Positions 1-7,900 of a stretch of 19,457 nt of DNA are shown in pieces. The notes under the pieces are model-generated. The model did no database searches, had not been told where the DNA came from, and worked only from the letters and a program-made list of their open reading frames with translations. This DNA comes from DASTHG01 sp035491895 (GTDB taxonomy: Bacteria > Gemmatimonadota > Gemmatimonadetes > Gemmatimonadales > GWC2-71-9): positions 1 through 19,457 of the forward strand of contig DATJJY010000052.1 of assembly GCA_035491895.1 (NCBI GenBank), written 5' to 3'. Numbering within the stretch: the stretch's first letter is position 1; the number at the start of each line of letters is the position of its first letter. The position numbers were made by a program, and so were the translations under genes.

Positions 1-50
1 GAGAGCGCCACTACCGCCACTACGAACGCCAGACGCTGCAGATCACGCAC
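1..50 (-). CDS. N-terminus of a secreted or membrane protein (partial)
   Basis: A leftward reading frame opens at a GTG (50-48) and runs off the left edge after 16 codons, giving MRDLQRLAFVVAVVAL. A short basic N-terminus followed by a hydrophobic stretch looks like the start of a signal peptide or membrane anchor. A GGAG Shine-Dalgarno sequence lies seven bases upstream (61-58). Nothing can be said about function. The call rests on the ribosome binding site plus the signal-like residues and could be chance in so short a stretch. Confidence 0.4.
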   Translation of the reverse strand, partial: MRDLQRLAFVVAVVAL

Positions 51-57
51 GCCGTCG

Positions 58-61
58 CTCC
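58..61 (-). promoter_or_regulatory. Shine-Dalgarno GGAG for the partial left-edge gene
   Basis: GGAG on the minus strand, seven bases before the GTG at 50. It is the main reason for choosing that start. Confidence 0.35.
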
Positions 62-67
62 AGGAAA

Positions 68-105
68 GGGTGGCGGGGGAGGCGGGGGGCCGGGGGGGGG
101 CGGGG
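68..105 (+). other. G-run block, potential G-quadruplex
   Basis: Five runs of 3, 5, 6, 9 and 4 guanines are separated by short spacers (TGGC, AGGC, CC, C). This fits the classical four-run G-quadruplex pattern. It lies between the putative promoter and the start of the left-edge leftward gene. The G-rich strand would therefore be the template strand, and the transcript would carry C runs. The gap 51-337 otherwise holds only this block, a weak promoter candidate and an inverted repeat; I see no gene in it. Confidence 0.5.
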
Positions 106-112
106 CGGAGAA

Positions 113-141
113 CAGATAGAATACACGAGGTCGAAATGCAA
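113..141 (-). promoter_or_regulatory. Weak sigma-70-like promoter candidate for the left-edge gene
   Basis: On the minus strand TTGCAT (141-136) is followed after 17 bases by TATCTG (118-113), in a locally AT-richer patch upstream of the left-edge gene. The -10 match is poor, so this is only a candidate. Confidence 0.2.
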
Positions 142-201
142 GGTCCGCACTGGAAAAAACTTGCGACACAGATGTACCGCGAGGGACTAGACGCTGAGGG
201 A

Positions 202-300
202 GCCGCCGAGCCGCCGAGCCGCTGTGTGGACGCTCAGGACTTCGGGGATGAGGATGGACTCCTCGCGCCCAATTCGGCGTCCACTCGGCGGCTCAGCGGC
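202..300. repeat. 17-bp inverted repeat with 65-bp loop
   Basis: The 17 bases at 202-218 (GCCGCCGAGCCGCCGAG) recur as reverse complement at 284-300 with one mismatch. The left arm is itself a tandem of an 8-bp CCGCCGAG unit. The pair lies just downstream of the stop of the leftward lipoprotein gene. It could be a large transcript hairpin or a processing or termination structure, but there is no T-run. Confidence 0.4.
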
Positions 301-337
301 TTGGCGCCCATCTCGGCGTCTCACGCCTGTGCCGCGA

Positions 338-1249
338 CTATTCCACTCGGAACGGAATGCCCCACTCATTGGACCGATAGTTGTCCGCCGTGCCGAGCTC
401 CAGCGTCGCCGCATCGATCGCGTCGACCACGAACCGATCGCGGCCGGTGAAGCGCACTACCCAGCTGCGCTCGAAATCGCCGTTGCCGTCGTCGATCATC
501 GGCACGCGGCGCCACCGGATCCCGGTCGGATCGGCGTGGCGCACGTGCAGGAACCCGAAGGTCGCCGGAGAGAAACCGCCCCCGGTGGAGTTCGCGACGT
601 GCATCGTCACCTTGACGGTGTCGCCGGCGTGGAACAGCGGCACATGCGTGTCGACGGAGATCAACGAGTCGGGGTTGCTCACCTGCAGCACGGCCGTGCC
701 GTTGACGGAGACCGCCACGTCCTGGATCTGCACCGTGCGGCGATCGACGGCGGTGTTTTGCCAGTCGAGCAGCGTGAGGGCCACCGCGCGCCACCCGTGG
801 TCCGCCGTACGATCGCGCACGAACACCGCGCGCTGCTGCACGCCGTCGGCCAGGGGCTTGCTGTCGGGATTGAACGTCGAGTCGGCGGACGTGTCGACCA
901 GGAAGATGCCCTGGAAGCTGGCGCTCCGCGTCACCCACGCCGAGTCGCCCTGCACGACGATGTCCCGGGTGAAGATGGGACGGGGACCGCCGGGGACGAC
1001 GCGCAGCCGCCCCCAGTAGCGGGGCACGATCGCCGTGTCCTCGAGACTTTGTGTCCCACCGACCACGGACACCGGTGAGGTTCCAGTGACGCCCGCGGCG
1101 CCGAAGTCAGTATCGGTATACCCGGTGAGGCCGTCATACGCCGCCTGGACGGCGACCTGATCGGCGCTCGTGCCGGTGGATTCACTGCACGCCGTGCCGA
1201 CCAGGGCGACGGCGACGAGCCCCATGGAGAAGGATCGGAAGTTGCGCAT
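338..1249 (-). CDS. Lipoprotein of unknown function
   Basis: 303 residues from an ATG at 1249, chosen because AGGAG sits seven bases upstream (1261-1257) and the protein then begins with a compact signal peptide. The N-terminus MRNFRSFSMGLVAVALVGTAC has a basic n-region, a hydrophobic core and a lipobox-like GTAC ending at Cys21. An in-frame ATG at 1282 would add 11 residues before the signal and is less likely. The mature part is rich in Asp, Thr and Val and looks like a beta-sandwich: a segment around residues 215-235 (HAGDTVKVTMHVANSTGGG) resembles extracellular Ig-like or CARDB-like repeats. I do not recognise a named family. It probably sits on the outer or inner membrane, and substrate and role are unknown. 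Confidence 0.8.
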   Translation of the reverse strand: MRNFRSFSMGLVAVALVGTACSESTGTSADQVAVQAAYDGLTGYTDTDFGAAGVTGTSPVSVVGGTQSLEDTAIVPRYWGRLRVVPGGPRPIFTRDIVVQGDSAWVTRSASFQGIFLVDTSADSTFNPDSKPLADGVQQRAVFVRDRTADHGWRAVALTLLDWQNTAVDRRTVQIQDVAVSVNGTAVLQVSNPDSLISVDTHVPLFHAGDTVKVTMHVANSTGGGFSPATFGFLHVRHADPTGIRWRRVPMIDDGNGDFERSWVVRFTGRDRFVVDAIDAATLELGTADNYRSNEWGIPFRVE

Positions 1250-1256
1250 CGTACTG

Positions 1257-1261
1257 CTCCT
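1257..1261 (-). promoter_or_regulatory. Shine-Dalgarno AGGAG of the 338-1249 lipoprotein gene
   Basis: AGGAG seven bases before the ATG at 1249. It selects this start over the in-frame ATG at 1282. Confidence 0.65.
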
Positions 1262-1355
1262 GTTCGGTTGAGAGACGGTCAATCCGCTCGAGCCGCAGGA
1301 ACAGACGCGATACGTGAGTTGGTGTTAATGGCCGAAGGGGCGGCGCTGTGCCCGG

Positions 1356-1383
1356 TGACCCCGATCACCTAGTCCAGGGGTCA
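1356..1383. terminator. Hairpin at the end of the ccm operon
   Basis: TGACCCC (1356-1362) and GGGGTCA (1377-1383) are perfect 7-bp arms around 14 bases. The right arm contains the stop codon of the leftward ccmI-like gene. A nested GGTGA/TCACC pair (1354-1358 and 1365-1369) competes with it. There is no T-tract, so intrinsic termination is doubtful; it may only protect the 3' end. The rest of the 131-bp gap 1250-1380 shows nothing else I can support. Confidence 0.3.
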
Positions 1384-1878
1384 GGCAGCGACGCGCCGGC
1401 CGCACGCCGCGCAGAAGTGCGCATCGGGCGGGAGCGCCGTGCCGCATTTCGCGCAGAACGCCACGGCGTCAGACAGACGCCGGCCGCACGCCGAGCAGAA
1501 TATCGCGCCGGCTTCCGGACGGCCGCCGTGCGTGGGGCAAGTCGCCGTGGGGAGCGGCGACACGGCCAGACGAATCCGCGGAGCGTCAGCCTCGGAAGAT
1601 TCAGTGCGGAGGGCGGCGAGTGCTTCAGCCGTGTACTTCGCGTTCAGCGCATCGTAATCGGCGTCGCTGAGCTTTCCGGTCGCCCGATCGAACTCGATCT
1701 CCTTCAGGGCGCGCAGGGCGACGGCGCGCGGCGAGAGATCGTCGTCCGGGTCCTCCCCCTCCATGGTGGCGGCGTCGGCGACGCCCGCAGCTGGAGGGGA
1801 GAGGACCGGCCACAGCACAAAAAAAACGGCCGCCGCCGCGAGGGCGAGGCCGGCAGCCAGCTCGAAGATCGAGCTCAC
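1381..1878 (-). CDS. CcmI-like membrane protein with C-terminal zinc ribbons
   Basis: 165 residues from a GTG at 1878, which overlaps the ccmH stop by four bases (GTGA). Residues 5-26 form one transmembrane helix. Residues 50-90 carry the signature of the CcmI/CycH N-terminal region (LKEIEFDRATGKLSDADYD), known to occur in subunits that present apocytochrome to the heme ligation complex. The tail is unusual: Cys114, His117, Cys128, Cys131 and then Cys142, Cys145, Cys156, Cys159 form one degenerate and one complete zinc ribbon, where the classical protein has a TPR domain. It is therefore far shorter than proteobacterial CcmI (about 400 residues). Membership in the operon supports a role in cytochrome c maturation. 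What the ribbons bind is unknown. Confidence 0.75.
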   Translation of the reverse strand: MSSIFELAAGLALAAAAVFFVLWPVLSPPAAGVADAATMEGEDPDDDLSPRAVALRALKEIEFDRATGKLSDADYDALNAKYTAEALAALRTESSEADAPRIRLAVSPLPTATCPTHGGRPEAGAIFCSACGRRLSDAVAFCAKCGTALPPDAHFCAACGRRVAA

Positions 1879-2432
1879 GCCTCGGTGCGCCGCAGCGCTT
1901 CCTGCAGGCGCTCGAGCTCGGCGTGCGAAGCGCCGAGGCCCCCGGCGTCGGCCGGCGCCTGCACAGGTGTCACCCGTTTGACCCAGTGGTAGAGGGCGAA
2001 GACGAGCGCCACACTCGCGGCCAGGACGACCAGCCAGGGGGTGCCCCAACCGATCAGGTTGAAGCCGCTCTTGGGCGGCGCCATCAGAATCTCGACGCCG
2101 TGCTCCCGCACGAACGCCGCGACGATCTGCTCGCCGGAGTTTCCCGCCGCCGCCAGGGCGAGCACCTGCGCGTGCAGCTTGGGACTGACGGGACAGGTGA
2201 AATCGGTCGTGCGGCAGGTGTAGACGTCGAGCCCGCAGCCGCAGGTGCACTTGATGCGCTTTTCGATCGCCTGAATCGCCGCGTCGTTGTCGCGCGCGGT
2301 CACCGGCAGGACTGAGGGGCCGGCCCAGGTTGGATCGAACAGCTTGCCGGAGGGCCCGGCGGTGTCCTGAGACTGACGGGCGAACAGTACGCTTCCCACT
2401 CCGGCGGCGAGGAATTCCCGCCTGTCCATCAT
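1875..2432 (-). CDS. ccmH: CcmH/CycL-family cytochrome c maturation protein
   Basis: 185 residues. The ATG at 2432 overlaps the ccmF stop by four bases (ATGA) and follows an AAGGGG ribosome binding site; a second ATG follows directly. The N-terminus MMDRREFLAAGVGS resembles a twin-arginine-like export signal, and residues 128-151 form a C-terminal transmembrane helix. CcmH proteins reduce the CXXCH cysteines of apocytochrome c outside the inner membrane. The usual LRCxxC active site is replaced here by Cys62-Thr-Cys64-Gly-Cys66, followed by Cys73 and Cys80. The flanking IxxRIKC and the PxSPKLHAQVLALAAAGNSGEQIVAAFVR-like segment still fit the family. No ccmG thioredoxin gene is next to it. Confidence 0.82.
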   Translation of the reverse strand: MMDRREFLAAGVGSVLFARQSQDTAGPSGKLFDPTWAGPSVLPVTARDNDAAIQAIEKRIKCTCGCGLDVYTCRTTDFTCPVSPKLHAQVLALAAAGNSGEQIVAAFVREHGVEILMAPPKSGFNLIGWGTPWLVVLAASVALVFALYHWVKRVTPVQAPADAGGLGASHAELERLQEALRRTEA

Positions 2433-4474
2433 TCTGTCCCCTTCGCTTCAGCGACGAGCTTCACCGCATATCCCGCCTGCGCGCGGCGCACCGTAATCGA
2501 CCCGCCGCCCGGCCACATCACGATCAAGCCCCCCAGCGCCACGATCATGCCGCCGTACCAGACCCACCACACGAGGGGGTTGATCGTAAAGCGATACACC
2601 GCCTGCTCGGTCCCGTTCACGACCCCCGCGAGCACGACGTAGAGATCCTCGCGCGCATCGCTCTTGATTCCCACTTCGGTGGATGGCTGGAACGTGGGAT
2701 TTCCCTCGGCGTCCACGTGCTGACGCTTCTCCGTCGTCAGCAGGCCGACCCGCTTGCCGTTGCGGCTCACCTCGACGGTGGCCGCGGTGACCTGACGGTT
2801 CAAGGCGTTGTACTGGGAGATCCCGAGGTGGGTGAAGGTGTAGGTCCACCCGTACGGGCTCTTGATCGAGGCCGACTCGCCGGGCCGGAGCGTCGCTTCG
2901 GTCTCCGTCTTGAATGCGTACCCCGCGAATGCGATGAACAGGATCAGGATGCCGAGGTGCACGACGTAGCCGCCGTAGCGCCGGCGGTTGCGCGCGAACA
3001 GCCGGCCGAACGCCAGCAGCCATGCCTCGCCGTACTGGCGGTGCCGGGCCGACACGCCGCGCCAGAACTCCTGGGCGATCGTCGTGCAGACGAAGGCGGC
3101 CAGCCCGATCGCGAGGATCGGATAGAGGTCCCGCATCCCCGAGGCGAGCAGCGCCAGGATGGTCAGCATGCCGGCGGCGGCGGGCGCGGCGAACTGTCGC
3201 TTCAAGTTCGGCAACGACGATCGCCGCCAGGCGATGAGGGGTCCGATCCCCGTGAACAACAGCAGCAGCAGGCCGAGCGGGATGTTCACGGTGTTGAACC
3301 ACGGCGCCTTCACCGTGATCTTGGTCCCGCTGAAGAGCTCCGTCAGGATCGGAAGCAGCGTTCCGAACAGGACGGTGAACGCGATCCCGACGAGCAGCAG
3401 ATTATTGAAGAGGAAGCTCGCCTCGCGGCTGACCATTGATTCGAGCTGCGAATCCGCCTCGAGCAGCGGCAGGCGCCGGGCGTAAATCGAGAAGCTCGTG
3501 ATGCCGGCGAGGAGGAGAAACCCGCCGAAGAAGTAGCCGACGTTCGATTGCGTGAACGAATGCACCGACGCGATCACGCCGGAGCGCGTAATGAATGTGC
3601 CGAAGATCGACAGCAGCCACGAGCCGATGATCAGTCCCAGGTTCCACTTCTTCAGCATGCCGCGTTTTTCCTGGATCATCACCGAATGCAGGAACGCCGT
3701 CATCGTCAGCCACGGCAGGAACGAGGCGTTCTCGACCGGGTCCCACGCCCAGTAGCCCCCCCACCCCAGCTCCACGTACGCCCACCACATCCCGAGACAG
3801 ATGCCGATCGACAGGAACAACCAGGAGAGCAGCGTCCACTTGCGGATCGCCACGAGCCAGTCGGCGTCGAGCCGCTTCGACAAGAGTGCCGACATCGCGA
3901 ACGCGAAGGGGATCGTGATCGAGATGTACCCGAGGTAGAGCATCGGCGGATGGAACACCATCCCCGGATTCTGCAGCTGCGGGTTGAGCCCCCGGCCGTC
4001 CACCGGCGTGTAGGCGAGCCGCTCGAACGGATTGGCGTGCGTGATGCTGGAGAACACCATCACGCTGAGAAAGAACATCACGACGAGACTGGTGATCGCA
4101 CCGACGTACGGCAGGTAGACGCGATGCCGCGGCGCGGTGAAGGCCTGCGCCAGCGCCCCGAACAGGGACAGCACCGTCGCCCAGAAGAGGAGGCTGCCCT
4201 TCTGCCCCGCGTACAGCGCCGACCAGGTATAGAAAGTGGGGAGATTGCGGCTGGTGTAGGCGGCCACGTATTCGACGTTGAAATCGTGCCGGAACAGCGC
4301 GACCTCGAGGCAAACGACGGCGACGAGGAGAGTCGCGCACAGCGCATAGGCGGCGTGGCGCGAGCTGGCGATCAGGTCCGCGCGGCCGCGCGCGCCGCCG
4401 AGAAACCCGGTGAGCGCGCCCCACGCTCCGAGGAGAAACGCGACCCAGAGCGCCAAATTGCCGAGCAATGTCAT
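2429..4474 (-). CDS. ccmF: Cytochrome c heme lyase subunit CcmF
   Basis: 681 residues, close to the family's usual 640-680, with about 15 hydrophobic segments. CcmF is the core of the heme ligation complex: it takes heme from CcmE and attaches it to apocytochrome c at the periplasmic face. The tryptophan-rich WWD heme-handling domain is intact at about residues 229-257 (W230, W231, W238, W242, W244, D245, P246, W256). Histidines expected for heme coordination are visible at H175 (VFHPP), H263 (FLHS), H305 (SVHSF) and H506 (YVVHLG). The ATG at 4474 directly abuts the TAA of ccmE, with only a weak AAGG upstream, so translation is probably coupled. The stop overlaps the ccmH start. Confidence 0.97.
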   Translation of the reverse strand: MTLLGNLALWVAFLLGAWGALTGFLGGARGRADLIASSRHAAYALCATLLVAVVCLEVALFRHDFNVEYVAAYTSRNLPTFYTWSALYAGQKGSLLFWATVLSLFGALAQAFTAPRHRVYLPYVGAITSLVVMFFLSVMVFSSITHANPFERLAYTPVDGRGLNPQLQNPGMVFHPPMLYLGYISITIPFAFAMSALLSKRLDADWLVAIRKWTLLSWLFLSIGICLGMWWAYVELGWGGYWAWDPVENASFLPWLTMTAFLHSVMIQEKRGMLKKWNLGLIIGSWLLSIFGTFITRSGVIASVHSFTQSNVGYFFGGFLLLAGITSFSIYARRLPLLEADSQLESMVSREASFLFNNLLLVGIAFTVLFGTLLPILTELFSGTKITVKAPWFNTVNIPLGLLLLLFTGIGPLIAWRRSSLPNLKRQFAAPAAAGMLTILALLASGMRDLYPILAIGLAAFVCTTIAQEFWRGVSARHRQYGEAWLLAFGRLFARNRRRYGGYVVHLGILILFIAFAGYAFKTETEATLRPGESASIKSPYGWTYTFTHLGISQYNALNRQVTAATVEVSRNGKRVGLLTTEKRQHVDAEGNPTFQPSTEVGIKSDAREDLYVVLAGVVNGTEQAVYRFTINPLVWWVWYGGMIVALGGLIVMWPGGGSITVRRAQAGYAVKLVAEAKGTE

Positions 4475-4879
4475 TTAGGCCTTGGGAACCGACTCGTAGC
4501 GGGAGCCGCATTTCGCCAGCACGTCGGTCGCGTGGATGACGCCGTCGTGCTGGAGGCGACCTTCGACCACGACCTCGACGCTGTCGTTGAACGTATCGGG
4601 GGCGATGCCGCGATACACTACGGGATACGTGGCGCTGCCGTCGGTCACGCGGAAGCTGATCGTCTGGCGCGGCACGTCGCGGCTGACGCTCCCGGGGACG
4701 ACCCGCGCGCCGACGCGCATGCCGACGTCGTAGAACGTCGGGTCCGCAGCCAGTTTGTGCGACAGCTCGCTCGGTGTCAGGAAATACTGACCCGTCTGCT
4801 TCACCCCGGACGCCATGAGATAGCCGACCGAGCCGACGATCAGCACGGCCCCGAGGGTGAACTTCATGCCAGCGTTCAT
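4475..4879 (-). CDS. ccmE: Heme chaperone CcmE, Cys-type heme ligand
   Basis: 134 residues. One N-terminal membrane anchor (about residues 6-24) precedes a beta-barrel (OB-fold) periplasmic domain with the family features YFLTPSEL, RVGARVVPGSV and YRGIAPDTF. CcmE binds heme covalently and hands it to CcmF. The ligand is normally a His in HxxxY; here it is Cys124 in LAKCGSRY, giving Cys-x3-Tyr128. This resembles the CcmE variant known from Desulfovibrio and archaeal systems. The start at 4879 was chosen because TATAAT lies exactly six bases upstream and no Shine-Dalgarno is present, suggesting a leaderless message. The ATG at 4867 is the alternative and also lacks a ribosome binding site. This is the first gene of the ccm operon. 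Confidence 0.92.
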   Translation of the reverse strand: MNAGMKFTLGAVLIVGSVGYLMASGVKQTGQYFLTPSELSHKLAADPTFYDVGMRVGARVVPGSVSRDVPRQTISFRVTDGSATYPVVYRGIAPDTFNDSVEVVVEGRLQHDGVIHATDVLAKCGSRYESVPKA

Positions 4880-4885
4880 ACGTCC

Positions 4886-4891
4886 ATTATA
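4886..4891 (-). promoter_or_regulatory. -10 box TATAAT of the ccm operon (leaderless arrangement)
   Basis: A perfect TATAAT on the minus strand is followed by six bases (GGACGT) and the ccmE ATG. Transcription would start at or next to the A of the start codon. No good -35 hexamer is seen 17 bases upstream. Confidence 0.55.
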
Positions 4892-4904
4892 CAACCATTG
4901 GTTG
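4892..4904. promoter_or_regulatory. Short inverted repeat in the ccmE/kinase divergent promoter region
   Basis: CAACC-ATT-GGTTG is a perfect 5-bp inverted repeat with a 3-bp centre. It touches the upstream edge of the ccmE -10 box, a place where a repressor could act. It is too short to be convincing alone. Confidence 0.25.
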
Positions 4905-4946
4905 GAAGCGCTCCAGTGCCCGTGCGCGTACATTCCTACTCGGTTC

Positions 4947-7900
4947 ATGACGGCTTCATCTGAGATACCGGCCACAGCCTCTCCGTTGCCGCGGACCTCC
5001 CTGATCGCGGCCCCGGGCTCGGCGGCGATCGATTCCACCGTCGTCGAGGACCAGGTCGCCCGGGAGCTGCTGCGGCGGCTGGTGGGCGAGAGCCCGCGCG
5101 CCGAAATCGCCCATTTCGTGCTCATCGGCCTCGTCGCCGTCCTCCTGTGGCCGTGGGTCGCGCACGTCACCCTGGCCGCCTGGGCGGCCGTGGTCGTCGC
5201 CTGCACCGTGATCCGCGGGGCGCTGCGTGCCCGTGTGCGGCACGGCGATTACACGCCGGGACGAGCGCTGGGGCGGATCCGTCTCGCGCTCGCGGCCACC
5301 GGATTGGCGTGGGGCATAGGTGCCGCCGTCGTGATGGCGGACACGCCCGTAGCGCCCGCGGCGCTGCTCCTCGTCGTGTTGTGCGGCCTGGCCGCGGGCG
5401 GCGTCGCTTCCCTCTCGGGCGACTTGTGGGCGTTCCGGAATTTCATCGCCGGACTGCTCGTCCCCGTCCCGGTCGGCATCGTGCAGGGCGCGTTTGGACG
5501 CGACACGGCGATCGCCGTGTTCATGGTCGTATTCTATTCCGCGGCGATGCTCATCTTCCACCGGGCGTCCTACCAGCTGCTGTACGACCATCTGCAGCAA
5601 TCCTTCGACCTGGCACGGCGCGAGCAGACGGCGGTCCGCGATCGGGCCTACCTAGATGCCGTGTTCGCCAGCGCTCCCGTGGCGATCGCGGTGCTGGGGG
5701 GCGACGGCCGCGTCCGCGGCATCAATCCCCAATTCGAGACGTTGTTCGGCTTCCCCGCCGCTGAGGCCATGGGCCAGGACCTCAACGAGCTGATCGTGCC
5801 GCGGTCGGAGCAGCCGAAGGCGTCCCGGTTGGACACCCTCGCCCGTCGCGGAGAGCGCGTGGCCGTCGAGGTGGAGCGGCGGCGCAAGGATGGCTCGCTC
5901 GTCCCTGTCCTGGCGACGGCGAGCCATCTCGCCGGCACCACCGGCGGCGATGTCTTCGTCATGTACCAGGACATCAGCGACCGGCGCAAGGCGCAGGACG
6001 CGCTGAGCCAGCTCGCCAACATCGTACAGTCGTCGGAGGATGCGATCGTCGGGCAAACGCTCGACGGGGTCGTGGTGAGCTGGAATGCCGCCGCCGAGCG
6101 CATGTTCGGGTTTGCGCTCGGAGAGATCAAGGGTCGCCGTATCACCCTGCTCCGTCCGCCCGAGCTGAGCGGTGAGGCCGACGACATCCTGGAGCGGATC
6201 AAGCGAGGCGAGCACGTCGACCATTTCGAAACAGTACGGCTGCGCAAGGATGGCACCCGCATCCCGGTGTCGCTCAGTATCTCGCTGACGCGCGATACGG
6301 CCGGCCGCATCAGCGGCTTCTCGACGATCGCACGGGACGTGAGCAGTGAGGTGGCGAGCCGCGCGGCGTTACGCGACGCCCGCGACGCGGCTCAGCGCCT
6401 CGCGCAGACCCGCAGCTCGTTCCTCGCCAACATGAGCCACGAGATCCGCACGCCGATGAATGCCATCCTGGGTCTGACGGAGCTGCTGCTCGATACCGAG
6501 ATGGCTCCGGAGCAGCGCCACTCGCTCTCGCTGGTACAGACCTCTGCCGAGACGCTGCTGACGCTGCTCAACGACATCCTCGATCTGTCGAAGATCGAGG
6601 CCGAGCACCTGCAGCTCGAGTCGATCGCGTTCGATCTGGAGCACCTGGTGGAGTCGACGGTCGAGCTGCTCGCCGTGCGGGCGCGCGAGCGGCGGCTCAA
6701 CCTCCTCGCCGACGTCGCCTCCGACCTGCCGGCGAGCGTGCGGGGCGATCCGACCCGGCTGCGCCAGGTCCTCACCAACCTGATTTCGAACTCGATCAAG
6801 TTCACGCACGAGGGTGAAGTGGTCGTCGCGGCCTCCCGATCCAGCGCGCCGGACGGCCGGTCCCTGGTCCGCTTCGCGGTCCGCGATACCGGCATCGGCA
6901 TCGCCGCCGACAAGCTCGATGCCATCTTCGAGGAATTCAGCCAGGCCGACACCTCGACCACCCGGAAGTACGGCGGCACGGGCCTGGGGCTCGCGATCTG
7001 CCGCCGCCTGGTGCGTCTCATGGGGGGGGAGCTGGCGGTCTCGAGCCACGTCGGGCAAGGAACGGAATTCAGCTTCGCCGTCCCGCTCGAGGAGGGGACC
7101 GCGGCCGCGGCGGCGGTCCCCGCCAGCCTGGCGCCGCTCGCGGGCCGCCGCGTGCTGGTGGTCGACGACAACCCGACCAACCGCCGCATCGTTCTCAACA
7201 TGCTGGCGGCCGTGGACATGGACGTGACCGAAGCGAACAGCGGGGCGACGGGGCTGGCCGTGCTGCGGCGCGCGCAACGCGACGAAACGCCGTTCGACCT
7301 CGCGATCATCGATTCCGAGATGCCGGAAATGAGCGGTTTCGAGCTGGCGGGCGCGCTGCGGGCGGATGCGGCGATCGGAGAGACGCCCCTCGTGATGCTC
7401 ACGTCGTCGGGACAGCGCGGCGACGGGCAGCGCTGCCGCGACCTCGGCATCGACGGCTATCTCCCCAAGCCCACCTCGCGCAGCGATCTCCTGGAGGCGA
7501 TCAAGACGGTCCTCACCGGACCGGCGGCGGGCGGCGCGGACGAGGGCGGGGTCGTCACCCGGCATACCATCGCCGAATCCCGCCGCCACCTGCACATCCT
7601 CGTCGCGGAAGACAACCCGGTGAACCAGGAAGTCGTTGCCGCCATGCTGCGCAAGCGGGGCCACCGCATCGACGTCGTCGCGAACGGCCGCGCCGCCGTC
7701 GAGGCCGCCGCGCGCACCCGCTACGATGTGGTGCTGATGGACATTCAGATGCCGGAGATGGACGGGTTCGAGGCGACGCACGCGATCCGCGCTACACCAT
7801 CGGGCCAAGACCTCCCGATCATCGCACTCACCGCGCACGCGCTCTCGGGGGAGCGCGAACGGTGCCTGTCCCACGGGATGACCGATTACCTCACCAAGCC

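Noticed and set aside
70..450. Possible small rightward genes in the left-edge gap
   Set aside because: Begins in the G-run block, has Gly/Arg/Ala/Ser-biased composition, no ribosome binding site and runs into the antisense of the lipoprotein gene.
4929..4934. TACATT as the -10 box of the histidine kinase
   Set aside because: No -35 at a suitable distance (the nearest TTGGAA is 21 bases away) and the distance to the ATG fits neither leaderless nor Shine-Dalgarno use.
3548..4963. Rightward open frame of 471 codons across ccmF and ccmE
   Set aside because: Antisense to two clearly conserved ccm genes; Arg/Glu/His-rich shadow composition.
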